In this document: positions 35,626-44,316 of the stretch, piece after piece | Layout: the number at the start of each line of letters is the position of its first letter | How positions within the stretch are numbered: position 1 is the first letter of the stretch | NCBI GenBank assembly: GCA_017993835.1 | Contig: JAGOLX010000028.1 | Coordinates: forward strand, 1 to 64,000 | Origin: Phycisphaerae bacterium | GTDB lineage: Bacteria; Planctomycetota; Phycisphaerae; Sedimentisphaerales; Anaerobacaceae | DNA: 64,000 bases | Direction: 5' to 3' | Made by a program: the position numbers and the translations under genes | The notes under the pieces: generated by a model | Told to the model about the DNA's origin: nothing | The model's input: only the letters and a program-made list of their open reading frames with translations | Databases searched by the model: none

Positions 35626-36034
35626 GATCATGGCCGAGTCCGGGTTACACAGACAGCTTGTGAAGACTCTTGCTGATTCCATTGTGCGTATGTACTTGGG
35701 CGGAGACGACGGCCCTGTCTTCGTCGATGACGGATCTCCAAGCAGGCGTCCGCCCCAGATAGGTGGGTACGTTCCTGACGTATACGTACCGCCCATGGGA
35801 ACACGCGGTATCATCATCGGAGAGGCCGAGACATCCAGGAGCCTTGAGCGTCCGGACACGCTGCTGCAAATCCGGGCGTTCATGAGCGCCTGCGGGATAC
35901 TTGACGGCAGCATTCTGGTTCTCGCTGTTCCCTGGGATAGGGCTAGACTTGCGATGTCTATTCTCAGGCAGATCAAAACAGGCGGCTGTGGACAGCATGT
36001 CCAGACCCAGATTGTCGAGAAGATCATCCTTTGA
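35615..36034 (+). CDS. PD-(D/E)xK-like small protein (module gene 2)
   Basis: The 139-residue protein reads like a restriction-endonuclease fold: GGYVPDVYVPP (PD at 54-55), a strand GIIIGEAETS (E70-A-E72 in place of the usual E-x-K), then a helix with a conserved-looking glutamine (DTLLQIRAFM), followed by DGSILVLAVPWDRA. The catalytic lysine is replaced by glutamate or lies elsewhere, so activity is uncertain. GGAG precedes ATG 35615, which overlaps the end of the ParB-like gene. The fold call is from motif pattern only. Confidence 0.55.
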   Translation: MPSEIMAESGLHRQLVKTLADSIVRMYLGGDDGPVFVDDGSPSRRPPQIGGYVPDVYVPPMGTRGIIIGEAETSRSLERPDTLLQIRAFMSACGILDGSILVLAVPWDRARLAMSILRQIKTGGCGQHVQTQIVEKIIL

Positions 36035-36057
36035 GTAACCGCAGGAAGGGGCGGTCA

Positions 36058-37569
36058 ATGCAACGAATTCGACTCAACAAGGAACCGTCGCTTGATGCGA
36101 AATGCGAAGCCTTCTGGTTTCAGAAGGAAGCATTCGAGTCCATCAAGGACAAGGAATATGCGGCCGTGTTCCTGGAGCAGGGTCTGGGCAAGTCGAAGAT
36201 TGCCATTGACTTGATCTTGTACTGGCTTGAGAGAAAGATCGTAGATACAGTGCTCGTTGTGGCAAAGAAGTCCCTTGTATCCAACTGGCAGAGAGAACTG
36301 CGTGCACACAGCCATTTACAGCCAAGCATCCTGTCTCAGGATGGCCGCAAGAACTTCTATGTGCTGAACGGCCCTACCCGTCTCGTTCTCACGCACTATG
36401 AGGTTCTGAAGAGCGAGAATGAGAGACTTCTGCTGTTCTTGCGTGCTCGTGAGGTTGCCGCCATCCTGGATGAATCCACCAAGATAAAGAACCCTGCCAC
36501 GGGTCTGTCAGAAGCGGTCCATCGGCTCGCCCCATTCTTTCGGAAACGGGTCATCCTGACCGGCACTCCTGTTGCCAACCGGCCTTATGACATCTGGTCC
36601 CAGGTCTACTTCCTCGACCAGGGTAGAAGCCTCGGAGATGACTTCTCTGGCTTCAAGAAACAGGTGGATCTTTCGTCCGACCTCCACGAGTCCCCCACGA
36701 GGAGAGACGTTTTCGAGCAGGAGCTTCAAGCCGTATTCAAGAGAATACGTCATTTCACGGTTCGAAAAACGAAAGCACAGGCCCATCTGGACTTGCCGGA
36801 CAAGACAGTCGAGAGGATTCTCACAGACTGGGAGTCGGCTCAATACGATTTCTACAGGCAGATTAGGGACGAGACACGTGCCATCGTGGTTCGCGACGGT
36901 GTCCCAGCGGAGGATGATGCGGAACTCATTCTGAAACGGCTGGTTCGTCTCGTTCAGGTTGCTTCCAACCCACGTCTCATTTCTGAGCACTACGATGCTG
37001 TACCAGGCAAGTTCCCCTATCTCCACGACATCGTGCACCGAGTCGTCACTAGCGGCGAGAAGTGCATTGTCTGGACGGCCTTCACCCACAATGCGGATTG
37101 GCTCGCGAACGAGCTCCGGCACGTTGGCACCCGCAGGGTACACGGGAGATTGCCAATGGATGTCCGCAATAGAGCTCTCCAGGCATTTATGGGCGAAGAC
37201 TCTGTGCGTGTCTTGATTGCAACGCCGGGGGCTGCCAAAGAGGGTCTTACGCTTACCGTCGCGAATCATGTTGTGTTCTACGACCGCACCTTCAGTCTCG
37301 ATGACTACTTGCAGGCCCAAGACCGGATTCACCGCATATCACAAACGAAGCCATGCCGCGTCTATAACCTAATAATGCATGACTCAATAGACGAATGGAT
37401 AGATGTTCTTCTCGATGCCAAGCGTCTCGCTGCCCAACTTGCCCAGGGCGACATATCGTTAGACTATTACCGGAGCCAGATGTCCTACGACTTCGTTTCA
37501 GTAGTCAGGGACATTCTGGGCGTTGACCAAGAACACACGGACCGTGCAGGGAGCGGAGGTATCTCATGA
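36058..37569 (+). CDS. SNF2-family DNA helicase/translocase (module gene 3)
   Basis: This is an ATP-dependent double-strand DNA translocase. The 503 residues carry Walker A EQGLGKSKIA (about 40-49), motif Ia VVAKKSLVSNWQREL, motif II ILDESTKIKNP, motif III LTGTPVANRPYDIWSQ, and the second lobe with IATPGAAKEGLTLTVANHVVF and QAQDRIHRISQTKP. All motifs for activity are present. It is compact, without accessory domains, as in phage and defence-linked SNF2 proteins. ATG 36058 has AGGAAGGGG before it; a TTG at 36031 would overlap the previous stop. Its own stop overlaps the next start by 4 bp. Confidence 0.9.
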   Translation: MQRIRLNKEPSLDAKCEAFWFQKEAFESIKDKEYAAVFLEQGLGKSKIAIDLILYWLERKIVDTVLVVAKKSLVSNWQRELRAHSHLQPSILSQDGRKNFYVLNGPTRLVLTHYEVLKSENERLLLFLRAREVAAILDESTKIKNPATGLSEAVHRLAPFFRKRVILTGTPVANRPYDIWSQVYFLDQGRSLGDDFSGFKKQVDLSSDLHESPTRRDVFEQELQAVFKRIRHFTVRKTKAQAHLDLPDKTVERILTDWESAQYDFYRQIRDETRAIVVRDGVPAEDDAELILKRLVRLVQVASNPRLISEHYDAVPGKFPYLHDIVHRVVTSGEKCIVWTAFTHNADWLANELRHVGTRRVHGRLPMDVRNRALQAFMGEDSVRVLIATPGAAKEGLTLTVANHVVFYDRTFSLDDYLQAQDRIHRISQTKPCRVYNLIMHDSIDEWIDVLLDAKRLAAQLAQGDISLDYYRSQMSYDFVSVVRDILGVDQEHTDRAGSGGIS

Positions 37570-38570
37570 CTTCAGAGTCCTCGGTGGAATATGCCCTTAC
37601 TATCATGGGTCAAGAAATACCCGTACAGACCGCGTTCTTGCGAAACGAAGAGTTGCGCTTCTACCCCTACAATCCCCGGATTTACTCGCTGCTTTCCGCA
37701 GACGATAAGGAACCGTCACAGGACGAGATAGAAAAGTGTCTTGTTCAGATGGACCATGTGAGACAGCTCAAACAGTCAATCATGGCGAATGGCGGTCTCC
37801 TGGATCCGTTGCTCGTACGCAGTGGCGACAATGTCGTTCTAGAGGGCAACAGTCGTCTTGCTGCCTACAGACTTCTCAGTCGTGGAAATGCCGTGAAGTG
37901 GGCCAAGGTCAAGTGCACACTGCTTCCAGCGGACCTGACAGATGACCGCGTCTTTGCGATGCTGGGCGAGTACCACATTATTGGCAGAAAGGACTGGGCA
38001 CCATTTGAGCAAGCGGGTTACCTCTGGCGCCGCAACACAAAACACGGGATTACTGCCGAACAGATGGAGAAGGAAGTGGGGCTATCTGCGAAGGCGATCA
38101 AGCATATGATAACAGTATACTCGTTCATGGTGGACCACAATGAGGTCGATCCTCAACGATGGAGCTACTACGATGAGTATCTCAAGTCGCGTAAGATCGG
38201 AGACGCGAGAAAGTATTTGCCTGAGCTTGACGACGTTGTCGTCACCCAGGTCCGTGAGGGCAGGATCGGCAAAGCTGCCGATGTGCGAGACAGATTGTCT
38301 CGGATATGCGCTTCGGAACGCGGCAAGGCAATCAAGCGATTCATCTCAGGGGAACGATCTTTTGAAGAGTGTTATGAAGACGCCGTCGCCGGTGGTGCTA
38401 ACAACGCCTTCTATCAAAGACTCCAGAGATTTCGGACACTGATAAAAGCCCCCGACGTAAGGAAGGAAATAGCCAAGATGCCAACCGACCTGCGCAAGAA
38501 ATGCAGATACGAATTGGATAAAATCTACAAGCGTGCAAAGGAATTACATGACATGCTGTCGGGCGAATAA
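37566..38570 (+). CDS. ParB-like domain protein 2 (module gene 4)
   Basis: This 334-residue protein is a second, diverged ParB-fold protein. Its N-terminal domain has ELRFYPYNPRIYSLL, HVRQLKQSIMANGGLLDPLLV and VVLEGNSRLAAYRLL. The next part, MLGEYHIIGRKDWAPFEQAGYLW, then ITAEQMEKEVGLSAKAIKHMI, is the KorB/ParB-like helix-turn-helix pattern. The C-terminus is basic and helical. ATGA overlap with the helicase gene shows tight coupling. The two ParB-like proteins differ enough to be partners, not a recent duplication. Confidence 0.78.
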   Translation: MTSESSVEYALTIMGQEIPVQTAFLRNEELRFYPYNPRIYSLLSADDKEPSQDEIEKCLVQMDHVRQLKQSIMANGGLLDPLLVRSGDNVVLEGNSRLAAYRLLSRGNAVKWAKVKCTLLPADLTDDRVFAMLGEYHIIGRKDWAPFEQAGYLWRRNTKHGITAEQMEKEVGLSAKAIKHMITVYSFMVDHNEVDPQRWSYYDEYLKSRKIGDARKYLPELDDVVVTQVREGRIGKAADVRDRLSRICASERGKAIKRFISGERSFEECYEDAVAGGANNAFYQRLQRFRTLIKAPDVRKEIAKMPTDLRKKCRYELDKIYKRAKELHDMLSGE

Positions 38571-38624
38571 CGGTGCAACCCTCGATTCTGGATTTCAGCA
38601 TGGAGGCCCGTCAGGGATTGCTCA

Positions 38625-40004
38625 ATGTCGGAAATACTCTTAGTAGAACCTGACTATCGGTCCAAGTTTCCCCCACTCGGACTGATGAGAATCGCCACAT
38701 ATCACCGCGACATCGGTGACACAGTCGCGTTTGTCAGGGGCCTGCAACCGGACATGAAGGCCAGGTCATGGCATCGCGTGTATGTCTCGTCACTATTCAC
38801 GTGGCAACTACCAAAGACCGTTAGGACGCTGCGATACTACGCATCGTCCGTGAGTTCACCCGACAGCCTATTCGTCGGTGGCGTAGGCGCGACACTCCTG
38901 CCGGACTATATCGCCAGGAGCACGAAATGCCGGATCGTGCCCGGTCTCTTGTCTAGAGCCAATATGTTGGGCCGTGGGTCCCCCACGATAGCAAAGCTAC
39001 CTCCAGACTATGACATTCTTCATGCTGTTGACTACACCTATGTACCTCTCGATGCCTATTTCCTGCGCATAACACAAGGCTGCGTCCGCAAATGCCACTT
39101 CTGTGCCGTTCCCAGGCTCGAACCCGAGTTCCGCTACCTGCAGAACGTACGCACCCAGATCAGCGATGTCGACGCAAGGTATGGTGAGAAACACGATCTG
39201 GTTGTACTGGACAACAACATCCTAGCTCTCGACAATGTCGAGAGCATACTCGCCCACATCGCAGATGTCGGCTTCCAGGCAGGCGCGAAACGCAACAACC
39301 GCAAACGCTCTGTCGACTTCAACCAGGGGATTGATGCACGCATTGTTGCACGCCACCCCTCTCTCGCGCGTGCTCTCAGTTCTATTTGCCTCTCGCCAGT
39401 ACGTTTAGCTTTCGACCAGGTCACAATGGAGCAATCCTACGTCAAGGCGATCAATGCTTTTGCGAACCAGGGTTTCAGCGAGTTCACGAACTATATGCTC
39501 TTCAATTTCAACGATACTCCACGCGACCTGTATCACAGGCTGATGTTCAATGTCTCGCTAAATGAGGAACTTCGAATTCGGATCACCGGTTTTCCCATGC
39601 GGTTCTTGCCCATGGACAGAGTTGACCGTGCATACGTGGCCCCCGGATGGAAGTGGCGATACCTACGCGGTATCCAATGCGTCTTGCTCGCTACGCATGG
39701 TCTCGTAAGTCCGAATCCGCATTTCGTTAGGCGCGCGTTCGGGGACTCATACGAACACTTCATCGAGATCTTGAGCATGCCAGACCGCTATATCGTCCAT
39801 CGAGAGCGGTATGAGAGAGACCAAGCAAAGGACTGGCGGCGTTTGTTTCGGCGACTGTCCCAGTCGCAAAGAGACGAGTTCTTGGACGCTCTTGCCATAA
39901 TCAACAAGAGCAGGGATAAGAAGAACACCATCGGCGAATTCAAGGTGTTTCGAGCCCTGCTTGAACACTACTACCCGCGAGGAAAACCTACCCCTTGCGA
40001 ATAG
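38625..40004 (+). CDS. Radical SAM enzyme (module gene 5)
   Basis: Radical SAM enzymes use a 4Fe-4S cluster and S-adenosylmethionine to start radical chemistry. The cluster ligands are C153, C157 and C160 in QGCVRKCHFCAV. Residues 1-120 form a reduced B12-binding-like region (ILLVEPDYRSKFPPLGLMRIATY, LFVGGVGATLLPDYIA) lacking the DxHxxG cobalamin motif. After the barrel comes a 150-residue basic C-terminal region (HRERYERDQAKDWRRLFRR). The substrate is unknown; a nucleic acid base or nucleotide would suit the neighbours. ATG 38625 follows CAGGGA, 54 bp after the ParB-like gene. Confidence 0.88.
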   Translation: MSEILLVEPDYRSKFPPLGLMRIATYHRDIGDTVAFVRGLQPDMKARSWHRVYVSSLFTWQLPKTVRTLRYYASSVSSPDSLFVGGVGATLLPDYIARSTKCRIVPGLLSRANMLGRGSPTIAKLPPDYDILHAVDYTYVPLDAYFLRITQGCVRKCHFCAVPRLEPEFRYLQNVRTQISDVDARYGEKHDLVVLDNNILALDNVESILAHIADVGFQAGAKRNNRKRSVDFNQGIDARIVARHPSLARALSSICLSPVRLAFDQVTMEQSYVKAINAFANQGFSEFTNYMLFNFNDTPRDLYHRLMFNVSLNEELRIRITGFPMRFLPMDRVDRAYVAPGWKWRYLRGIQCVLLATHGLVSPNPHFVRRAFGDSYEHFIEILSMPDRYIVHRERYERDQAKDWRRLFRRLSQSQRDEFLDALAIINKSRDKKNTIGEFKVFRALLEHYYPRGKPTPCE

Positions 40005-40047
40005 CAGCTACGTGCAATCGGCTTATGTCTGAGGCGGAGATCACACG

Positions 40048-41427
40048 ATGACAACGATAAATGGCGACATGGAAGACGGCCTCAACAACGATGGCGCTCA
40101 GGGCAAACTGCATCCCGCAAAGACTCCTTTCGAGGAGTTTCTGATTACGGAATACAGCAACATCGCCCAGGCCCATTTCAACACCATGAATACCATTTCG
40201 ACCTTCTTCCGTTACTATTTGCTGATTGTGTCCTTGCCCGGCCCTTTGCTGGCAGTGGCGATGAAGGACAAACCGCTTGCTGACGTAGGAGCCGCGCTTC
40301 GCCCCTGCATTCCATTCATCATCGTCGGGTCTTTTCTGGTGGCCATAGTCGGCTTCTTCGTACTCTGGTATGTGTGCAGCTTGCGATTTGACGCGATCCT
40401 CTACGCCAGGACCATTAACGGTGTCCGGAGGTTCTTCTACGACCGTTCGGGGCTATCATACCAGGACGAGGCAAGTATGCGAGTGCTCCCTCGTTCAACG
40501 CACAAGCCACCCTATGTCGAAGGCACCTACTTCCTTCCGGTTGTGCTTGCCCTGGCGATCATCAATGCGGCTTATGTCGCGGCAGGCTTCTGCCTGCTCT
40601 TCTGTCCTCAGACTGGCACCTCCTATTCAGGTGCTGTATTTGCCGCAATATGCTCCGGCGTCGTCTTTCTGGGCGCACACGTCTGTGGTTATCTCTGGCT
40701 CGCCAGACACTGGCAGAACAGTTATCTCAGAAGTCACACGATAGGGGTGGACATTGACGGCGTCTTGAACTGCCACCGTCTGCACTTCTGCCGTCTGATG
40801 AAACAACTGAGGAACAAAGAGATCGATCCCGAGAGAATCACAAAGATTCCCGTCCATGACTGCAAAGAAGTTGATGTCACCAGGGATGATGAAGACGCGG
40901 TTTTCAATCATCCTGCCTATTGGCAAGATATGCCCGTGCGTGAGGGCGCGACGCGACGCCTTAAAGAACTCAAGAACATCTTTGGGTATAAGATACTCAT
41001 CTTCACGTACAGACCGTGGCCAAACTCGGTACGATTCCCAGAGCCAAACAGGGCTGAGTACGAGGCTCTCTGGGACTCTGTCACGCCACGTTGGAGAAAA
41101 GGCAAAGACCATGCGATCCGAATCCTTACTGAACGCTGGCTACAAGAAAAGGGAATACCTTACGACGGTGTCGTGATAGAACTGGGCAACCTCGATACTC
41201 TGGACAGCAAGACGCTTGCAAGGAACCGTTTTAGGGCCTCCAGAGACAAGCGAATCAGGTTGTTTGCAGAAGACGATGTGGACAAGGCCAGAAAGCTCGC
41301 AGATATCTGCGACTTGGTCTTTCTGATCGATCACCCTTACAACCAGACGACCGACCGTCTCCCCAACAACCTGCAAAGAGTGACCTCGTGGGACGATCTC
41401 TATGAGTGTGTGAAGAAAGTCCCTTGA
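40048..41427 (+). CDS. Four-helix membrane protein fused to a HAD 5'-nucleotidase-like domain (module gene 6)
   Basis: The 459-residue protein has four transmembrane segments at about 53-72, 88-109, 162-186 and 196-219. The cytoplasmic C-terminal half has a HAD phosphatase motif, GVDIDGVLN (235-240), a middle motif FTYRPWP, and an ending LFAEDDVDKARKLADICDLVFLIDHPYNQ that resembles NT5C-type 5'(3')-deoxyribonucleotidases, including the DD metal pair. It could dephosphorylate nucleotides at the membrane. GGAG stands before ATG 40048. Last gene of the co-directional run, ending before a gene on the opposite strand. A membrane effector role is inference. Confidence 0.75.
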   Translation: MTTINGDMEDGLNNDGAQGKLHPAKTPFEEFLITEYSNIAQAHFNTMNTISTFFRYYLLIVSLPGPLLAVAMKDKPLADVGAALRPCIPFIIVGSFLVAIVGFFVLWYVCSLRFDAILYARTINGVRRFFYDRSGLSYQDEASMRVLPRSTHKPPYVEGTYFLPVVLALAIINAAYVAAGFCLLFCPQTGTSYSGAVFAAICSGVVFLGAHVCGYLWLARHWQNSYLRSHTIGVDIDGVLNCHRLHFCRLMKQLRNKEIDPERITKIPVHDCKEVDVTRDDEDAVFNHPAYWQDMPVREGATRRLKELKNIFGYKILIFTYRPWPNSVRFPEPNRAEYEALWDSVTPRWRKGKDHAIRILTERWLQEKGIPYDGVVIELGNLDTLDSKTLARNRFRASRDKRIRLFAEDDVDKARKLADICDLVFLIDHPYNQTTDRLPNNLQRVTSWDDLYECVKKVP

Positions 41428-41505
41428 CCACTCAGTGCCACACGCTCGCGGGACCACACGAACAGTGACCGGACAGAAGGCCTCGTTGCCACGACTACAG
41501 CCTTC

Positions 41506-42270
41506 TCAACGCTGAATCCCCCGCTCTATTCGCCGCCCGGTGGCCTCAAGTGCCCGATACTGCTGAAGCTCTTCGGAGAAGCTCCCTTCTTTGAGGTCCA
41601 TGCCGTCTGACTCCATCTCAAGGGTCAGGACGCCGCATTCCTCCTCCAGGAACGGCCTCAGTATCCGCCGCCGCAGCCGCAGGGCCTCAACCGGCACAGG
41701 ACCGAGCCCGGCCGTCCGCCGCGTCCGATTTACGGCCCGGAGGATGTTCAGGAATTGCCGCCGGACCGGAGCATAGGGTTCAAAGGGCAAGTCCCGGAAT
41801 TCCTTCTGGATCTGCTCTATGGACCGATGCGTGCAGATGTCGAGCAGGTAGCTCTTTATCATGCTGTACTGTTCGGGGTGAATCCGCACGGACGCATGCC
41901 ATTTGCCGCGAACGCCGCGACGGTATCCGATGCTGTACCCGGCAAAACGAATCGGCTCCCGTCTTATGTCCCGGATCTCAGGCCCCTCAGCTTCATAGAA
42001 CGGATGCCACCCGGCCGTCGCAATCAGAACGAAGAAGCGCTGGCAGCGCAGATAGTGAACGTTTGCCAACCCTTGCCCCTTTCGCCGTGCACGCCGCCAT
42101 TTGCTGATGCCGATCCCGTATTTCTCCATGAGCTTGCGGTCCACAAGCTCCACGTCCTTGTCCGGCGGGATGACCCCGGCCACATAGTACCAGTACCCGT
42201 GGTTGACGTACGCCACCGCCAACTGTTGAACGAATCCATTCTCCGATGCCGCTTCATATCGATACACCAT
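41506..42270 (-). CDS. Planctomycete mobile-element hypothetical protein
   Basis: The 254-residue basic protein starts at ATG 42270 behind GGAGGGAG. Visible features are FVQQLAVAYVNHGYWYYVAG, then VDRKLMEKYGIGISKWRRARR, LRCQRFFVLIATAGWHPFYE, and FAGYSIGYRRG. I recall similar proteins in planctomycete plasmids and islands, always without function. The pattern suggests a nucleic-acid enzyme or replication protein, but no catalytic motif is clear. It converges on the six-gene module. Confidence 0.6.
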   Translation of the reverse strand: MVYRYEAASENGFVQQLAVAYVNHGYWYYVAGVIPPDKDVELVDRKLMEKYGIGISKWRRARRKGQGLANVHYLRCQRFFVLIATAGWHPFYEAEGPEIRDIRREPIRFAGYSIGYRRGVRGKWHASVRIHPEQYSMIKSYLLDICTHRSIEQIQKEFRDLPFEPYAPVRRQFLNILRAVNRTRRTAGLGPVPVEALRLRRRILRPFLEEECGVLTLEMESDGMDLKEGSFSEELQQYRALEATGRRIERGIQR

Positions 42271-43309
42271 ACTCCCTCCACTGCTTACAGACGGGAATTG
42301 TTCTGGCACAATTCCCAAAGCCCAAAGCTCAAAACCTCCAGCAAAACCTCCTTTCAAGCGAACCTTGTCGCACCGGTGCTTTGAAAAACCCTTGGAGCCT
42401 CTGAATCCAGAGGCTCCAAAACCTCCTGCCCTGCATCACCCAGAAGTGCTAAATTCCTTTAATGGTAGAATCGCAATTCATAGGCGTTGCGGAGCAACAA
42501 CCTTTGTGAACGACTGTTCACTCCTGCTACATCCAAGACGCAGCCAGAGCAGACCCGTCCTTCCGGACCGGTCTGCTCTGACCATGTAGCTCCCTTCACG
42601 GGATGCCGACCTGCTTCCTGTCTCCCAGGAGACCGGCCGACAAGCTTCATCAATGCGGGGAAATGCACGTCACTGCTTTCGTGGTCGATATGTGCCCGGC
42701 ACCACCCGTCAGCACTCGAACGGTTCATGACTGCCAGCCATGGACACGCTCCCCTTGCGGGGACTCCTACTTGCAGCACTCTCCCAGGCTGAGGCATTTC
42801 AAACACCTGTCTGACCCGACAGGCACCGGACATCACTCCGGCCGCCCCAGTCCTTCCCCGGTTAGTGGCACTCTTCGCACAAGCGGTCACGTCGCTTGAC
42901 CAGTTCCCGTATGTCCAGGGCTCCCGCCCCGGCATAGTCTCCGCTCAGGGCTCCTGAGCGATTTCTGGGGGCAGAATCTAGAAGCTCCCCCTTACCCATC
43001 AGGAACGGTCTTTCTAACGCGGTTTGGCACCGTCTCCGCTTCTGCTTACCGCCAAGGGCCTTACGCCCCTTTCATGGTTGAGCTATTCGCCGCTGGCCTT
43101 TTCAGCCGAGCGCCGAGCCTTGTCATCGGCCCGGTTGCACGCCTCACAGCGTGCAGGCTCCCCACGACGGCCAAGGTTGAACGAGCCGAACGAACGTTCG
43201 TCCCGAACCCCCCGGAGGGATTAGCCGACCTTGTCGGCGTCACCCAATTGAGCACCACGGCTGGGCCTGCGGCCCAGTCTGTCCCGGTCGCCCGCCTTCC
43301 ACCCGTCTC
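42271..43309. other. About 1 kb gene-poor region
   Basis: No coding region supported. A hairpin, GAGCAGACC-C-GTCC-TTCC-GGAC-C-GGTCTGCTC, occupies 42547-42578, and a palindrome ACGAACGTTCGT lies at 43190-43201. The part next to 43310 would be the 3' exon flank of the group II intron remnant. Confidence 0.45.
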
Positions 43310-43688
43310 ATGGGATAGAAGCTGTAGATTGACTCTTGGTGAGCTTTACTTACAGCAGCCTCCCTCGAACCGGACGAGCGTGTCTTCACGCATCCGGCTC
43401 TACGTGCCTCCAACGTAGCGGTTGATGAGACCGCCCCCTTAGCCCGGCTGGTGAGGCCGGGTTTACCGGGTGTTGGAGCCCGCATTGATGACGCCAGTCC
43501 ACATGTTCGCGTCCCGACGGCAGTGAAACACCGTTTCACCAGCCCCAGGATAGCGCGAATCCGGACCTTAGTCACTTCACCCGGCCCGGTGACTTCTTCT
43601 GCCCGTAATCGCCCCCAACTTGCTCGTTCTGTGCTCTTACATGCTGTCGAATCGCCGTAAGGGGTCGTGAGAAAATGGGACCGTGCAC
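43310..43688 (-). mobile_element. ORF-less or truncated group II intron
   Basis: On the minus strand, the sequence has a perfect domain V (43367-43400), a following stem compatible with domain VI, and an ending CTATCCCAT (43310-43318) of the type expected for the 3' end. GTGCACGG at 43688-43681 could be the 5' end but is only a weak GUGYG match. At about 380 nt it is too short for a complete ribozyme and encodes no reverse transcriptase. Boundaries are tentative. Confidence 0.5.
43367..43400 (-). ncRNA. Group II intron domain V
   Basis: The 34-nt hairpin on the minus strand has the exact domain V layout. The lower stem is 9 bp, GAGCCGGAT with GTCCGGTTC, including the AGC triad and the G-U wobble. 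The upper stem is GCGTG with CACGC, closed by a 4-nt loop. A 2-nt bulge, TC, sits on the 3' side. Confidence 0.75.
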
Positions 43689-43700
43689 AAGAGAAGACAC

Positions 43701-44300
43701 ATGGCGTTCCGCCCACAACCTGGCACCGAAGCTGGGCGGGCCGAGAATCGCGACCACACGCCGCGTTCACTTGCTGTCTTCTACTCCAGCGCAACACCCG
43801 AATGGAACACACCCCCTCACGTGATTGATCGTGTGCTCAACGTGCTTGGCTCCATAGATCTCGATCCCTGCTCCAATTCCAATGCCGATCCCAACATTCC
43901 GGCTGAGACATACTACACGAAGGAGGACGACGGCCTGAAACAGATCTGGACAGGCCGCGTCTACCTGAATCCCCCGTACGGACGTGAGATCGTTTGCTGG
44001 GTGCGAAAACTCCATGACGCATATCAGGCAGGGTCTGTCTGCGAAGCCGTCGCCCTTCTCCCAGCCCGAACCGATACCCGATGGTTCCGCATATTGCGTC
44101 CCTACCCGAAGTGCTTTGTCACCGGCCGCCTCAAGTTCGGCGACGCCCAGAACTCGGCCCCGTTTCCTTCGGTCATCGTTTACCTTGGCGACAGACTGGA
44201 CCGGTTTGCAGCAGTTTTCTCACCTTTGGGCGACATCTACACGTGTCTGCCAGACGATTGTGACCGAACGGATAAACACAGGAAGGCAACGCTATTTTGA
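43701..44300 (+). CDS. Phage-type DNA N6-adenine methyltransferase (Dam-like)
   Basis: This protein transfers methyl groups to adenine in DNA. Family signature: EWNTPPHVIDRVLNVLGSID with LDPCSNSN, then YYTKEDDGLKQIW, the catalytic NPPYG in VYLNPPYGREIVCW, and LLPARTDTRWF. At 200 residues it matches the DNA_N-6-adenine-Mtase family of phages and plasmids. No cognate nuclease is adjacent, so it probably masks the element's DNA from restriction, complementing ArdA. ATG 43701 has AGAGAAG before it; a GTG at 43683 is an alternative. Its promoter lies in or beside the intron remnant. Confidence 0.88.
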   Translation: MAFRPQPGTEAGRAENRDHTPRSLAVFYSSATPEWNTPPHVIDRVLNVLGSIDLDPCSNSNADPNIPAETYYTKEDDGLKQIWTGRVYLNPPYGREIVCWVRKLHDAYQAGSVCEAVALLPARTDTRWFRILRPYPKCFVTGRLKFGDAQNSAPFPSVIVYLGDRLDRFAAVFSPLGDIYTCLPDDCDRTDKHRKATLF

Positions 44301-44316
44301 TCGAAAGGAACATCCC

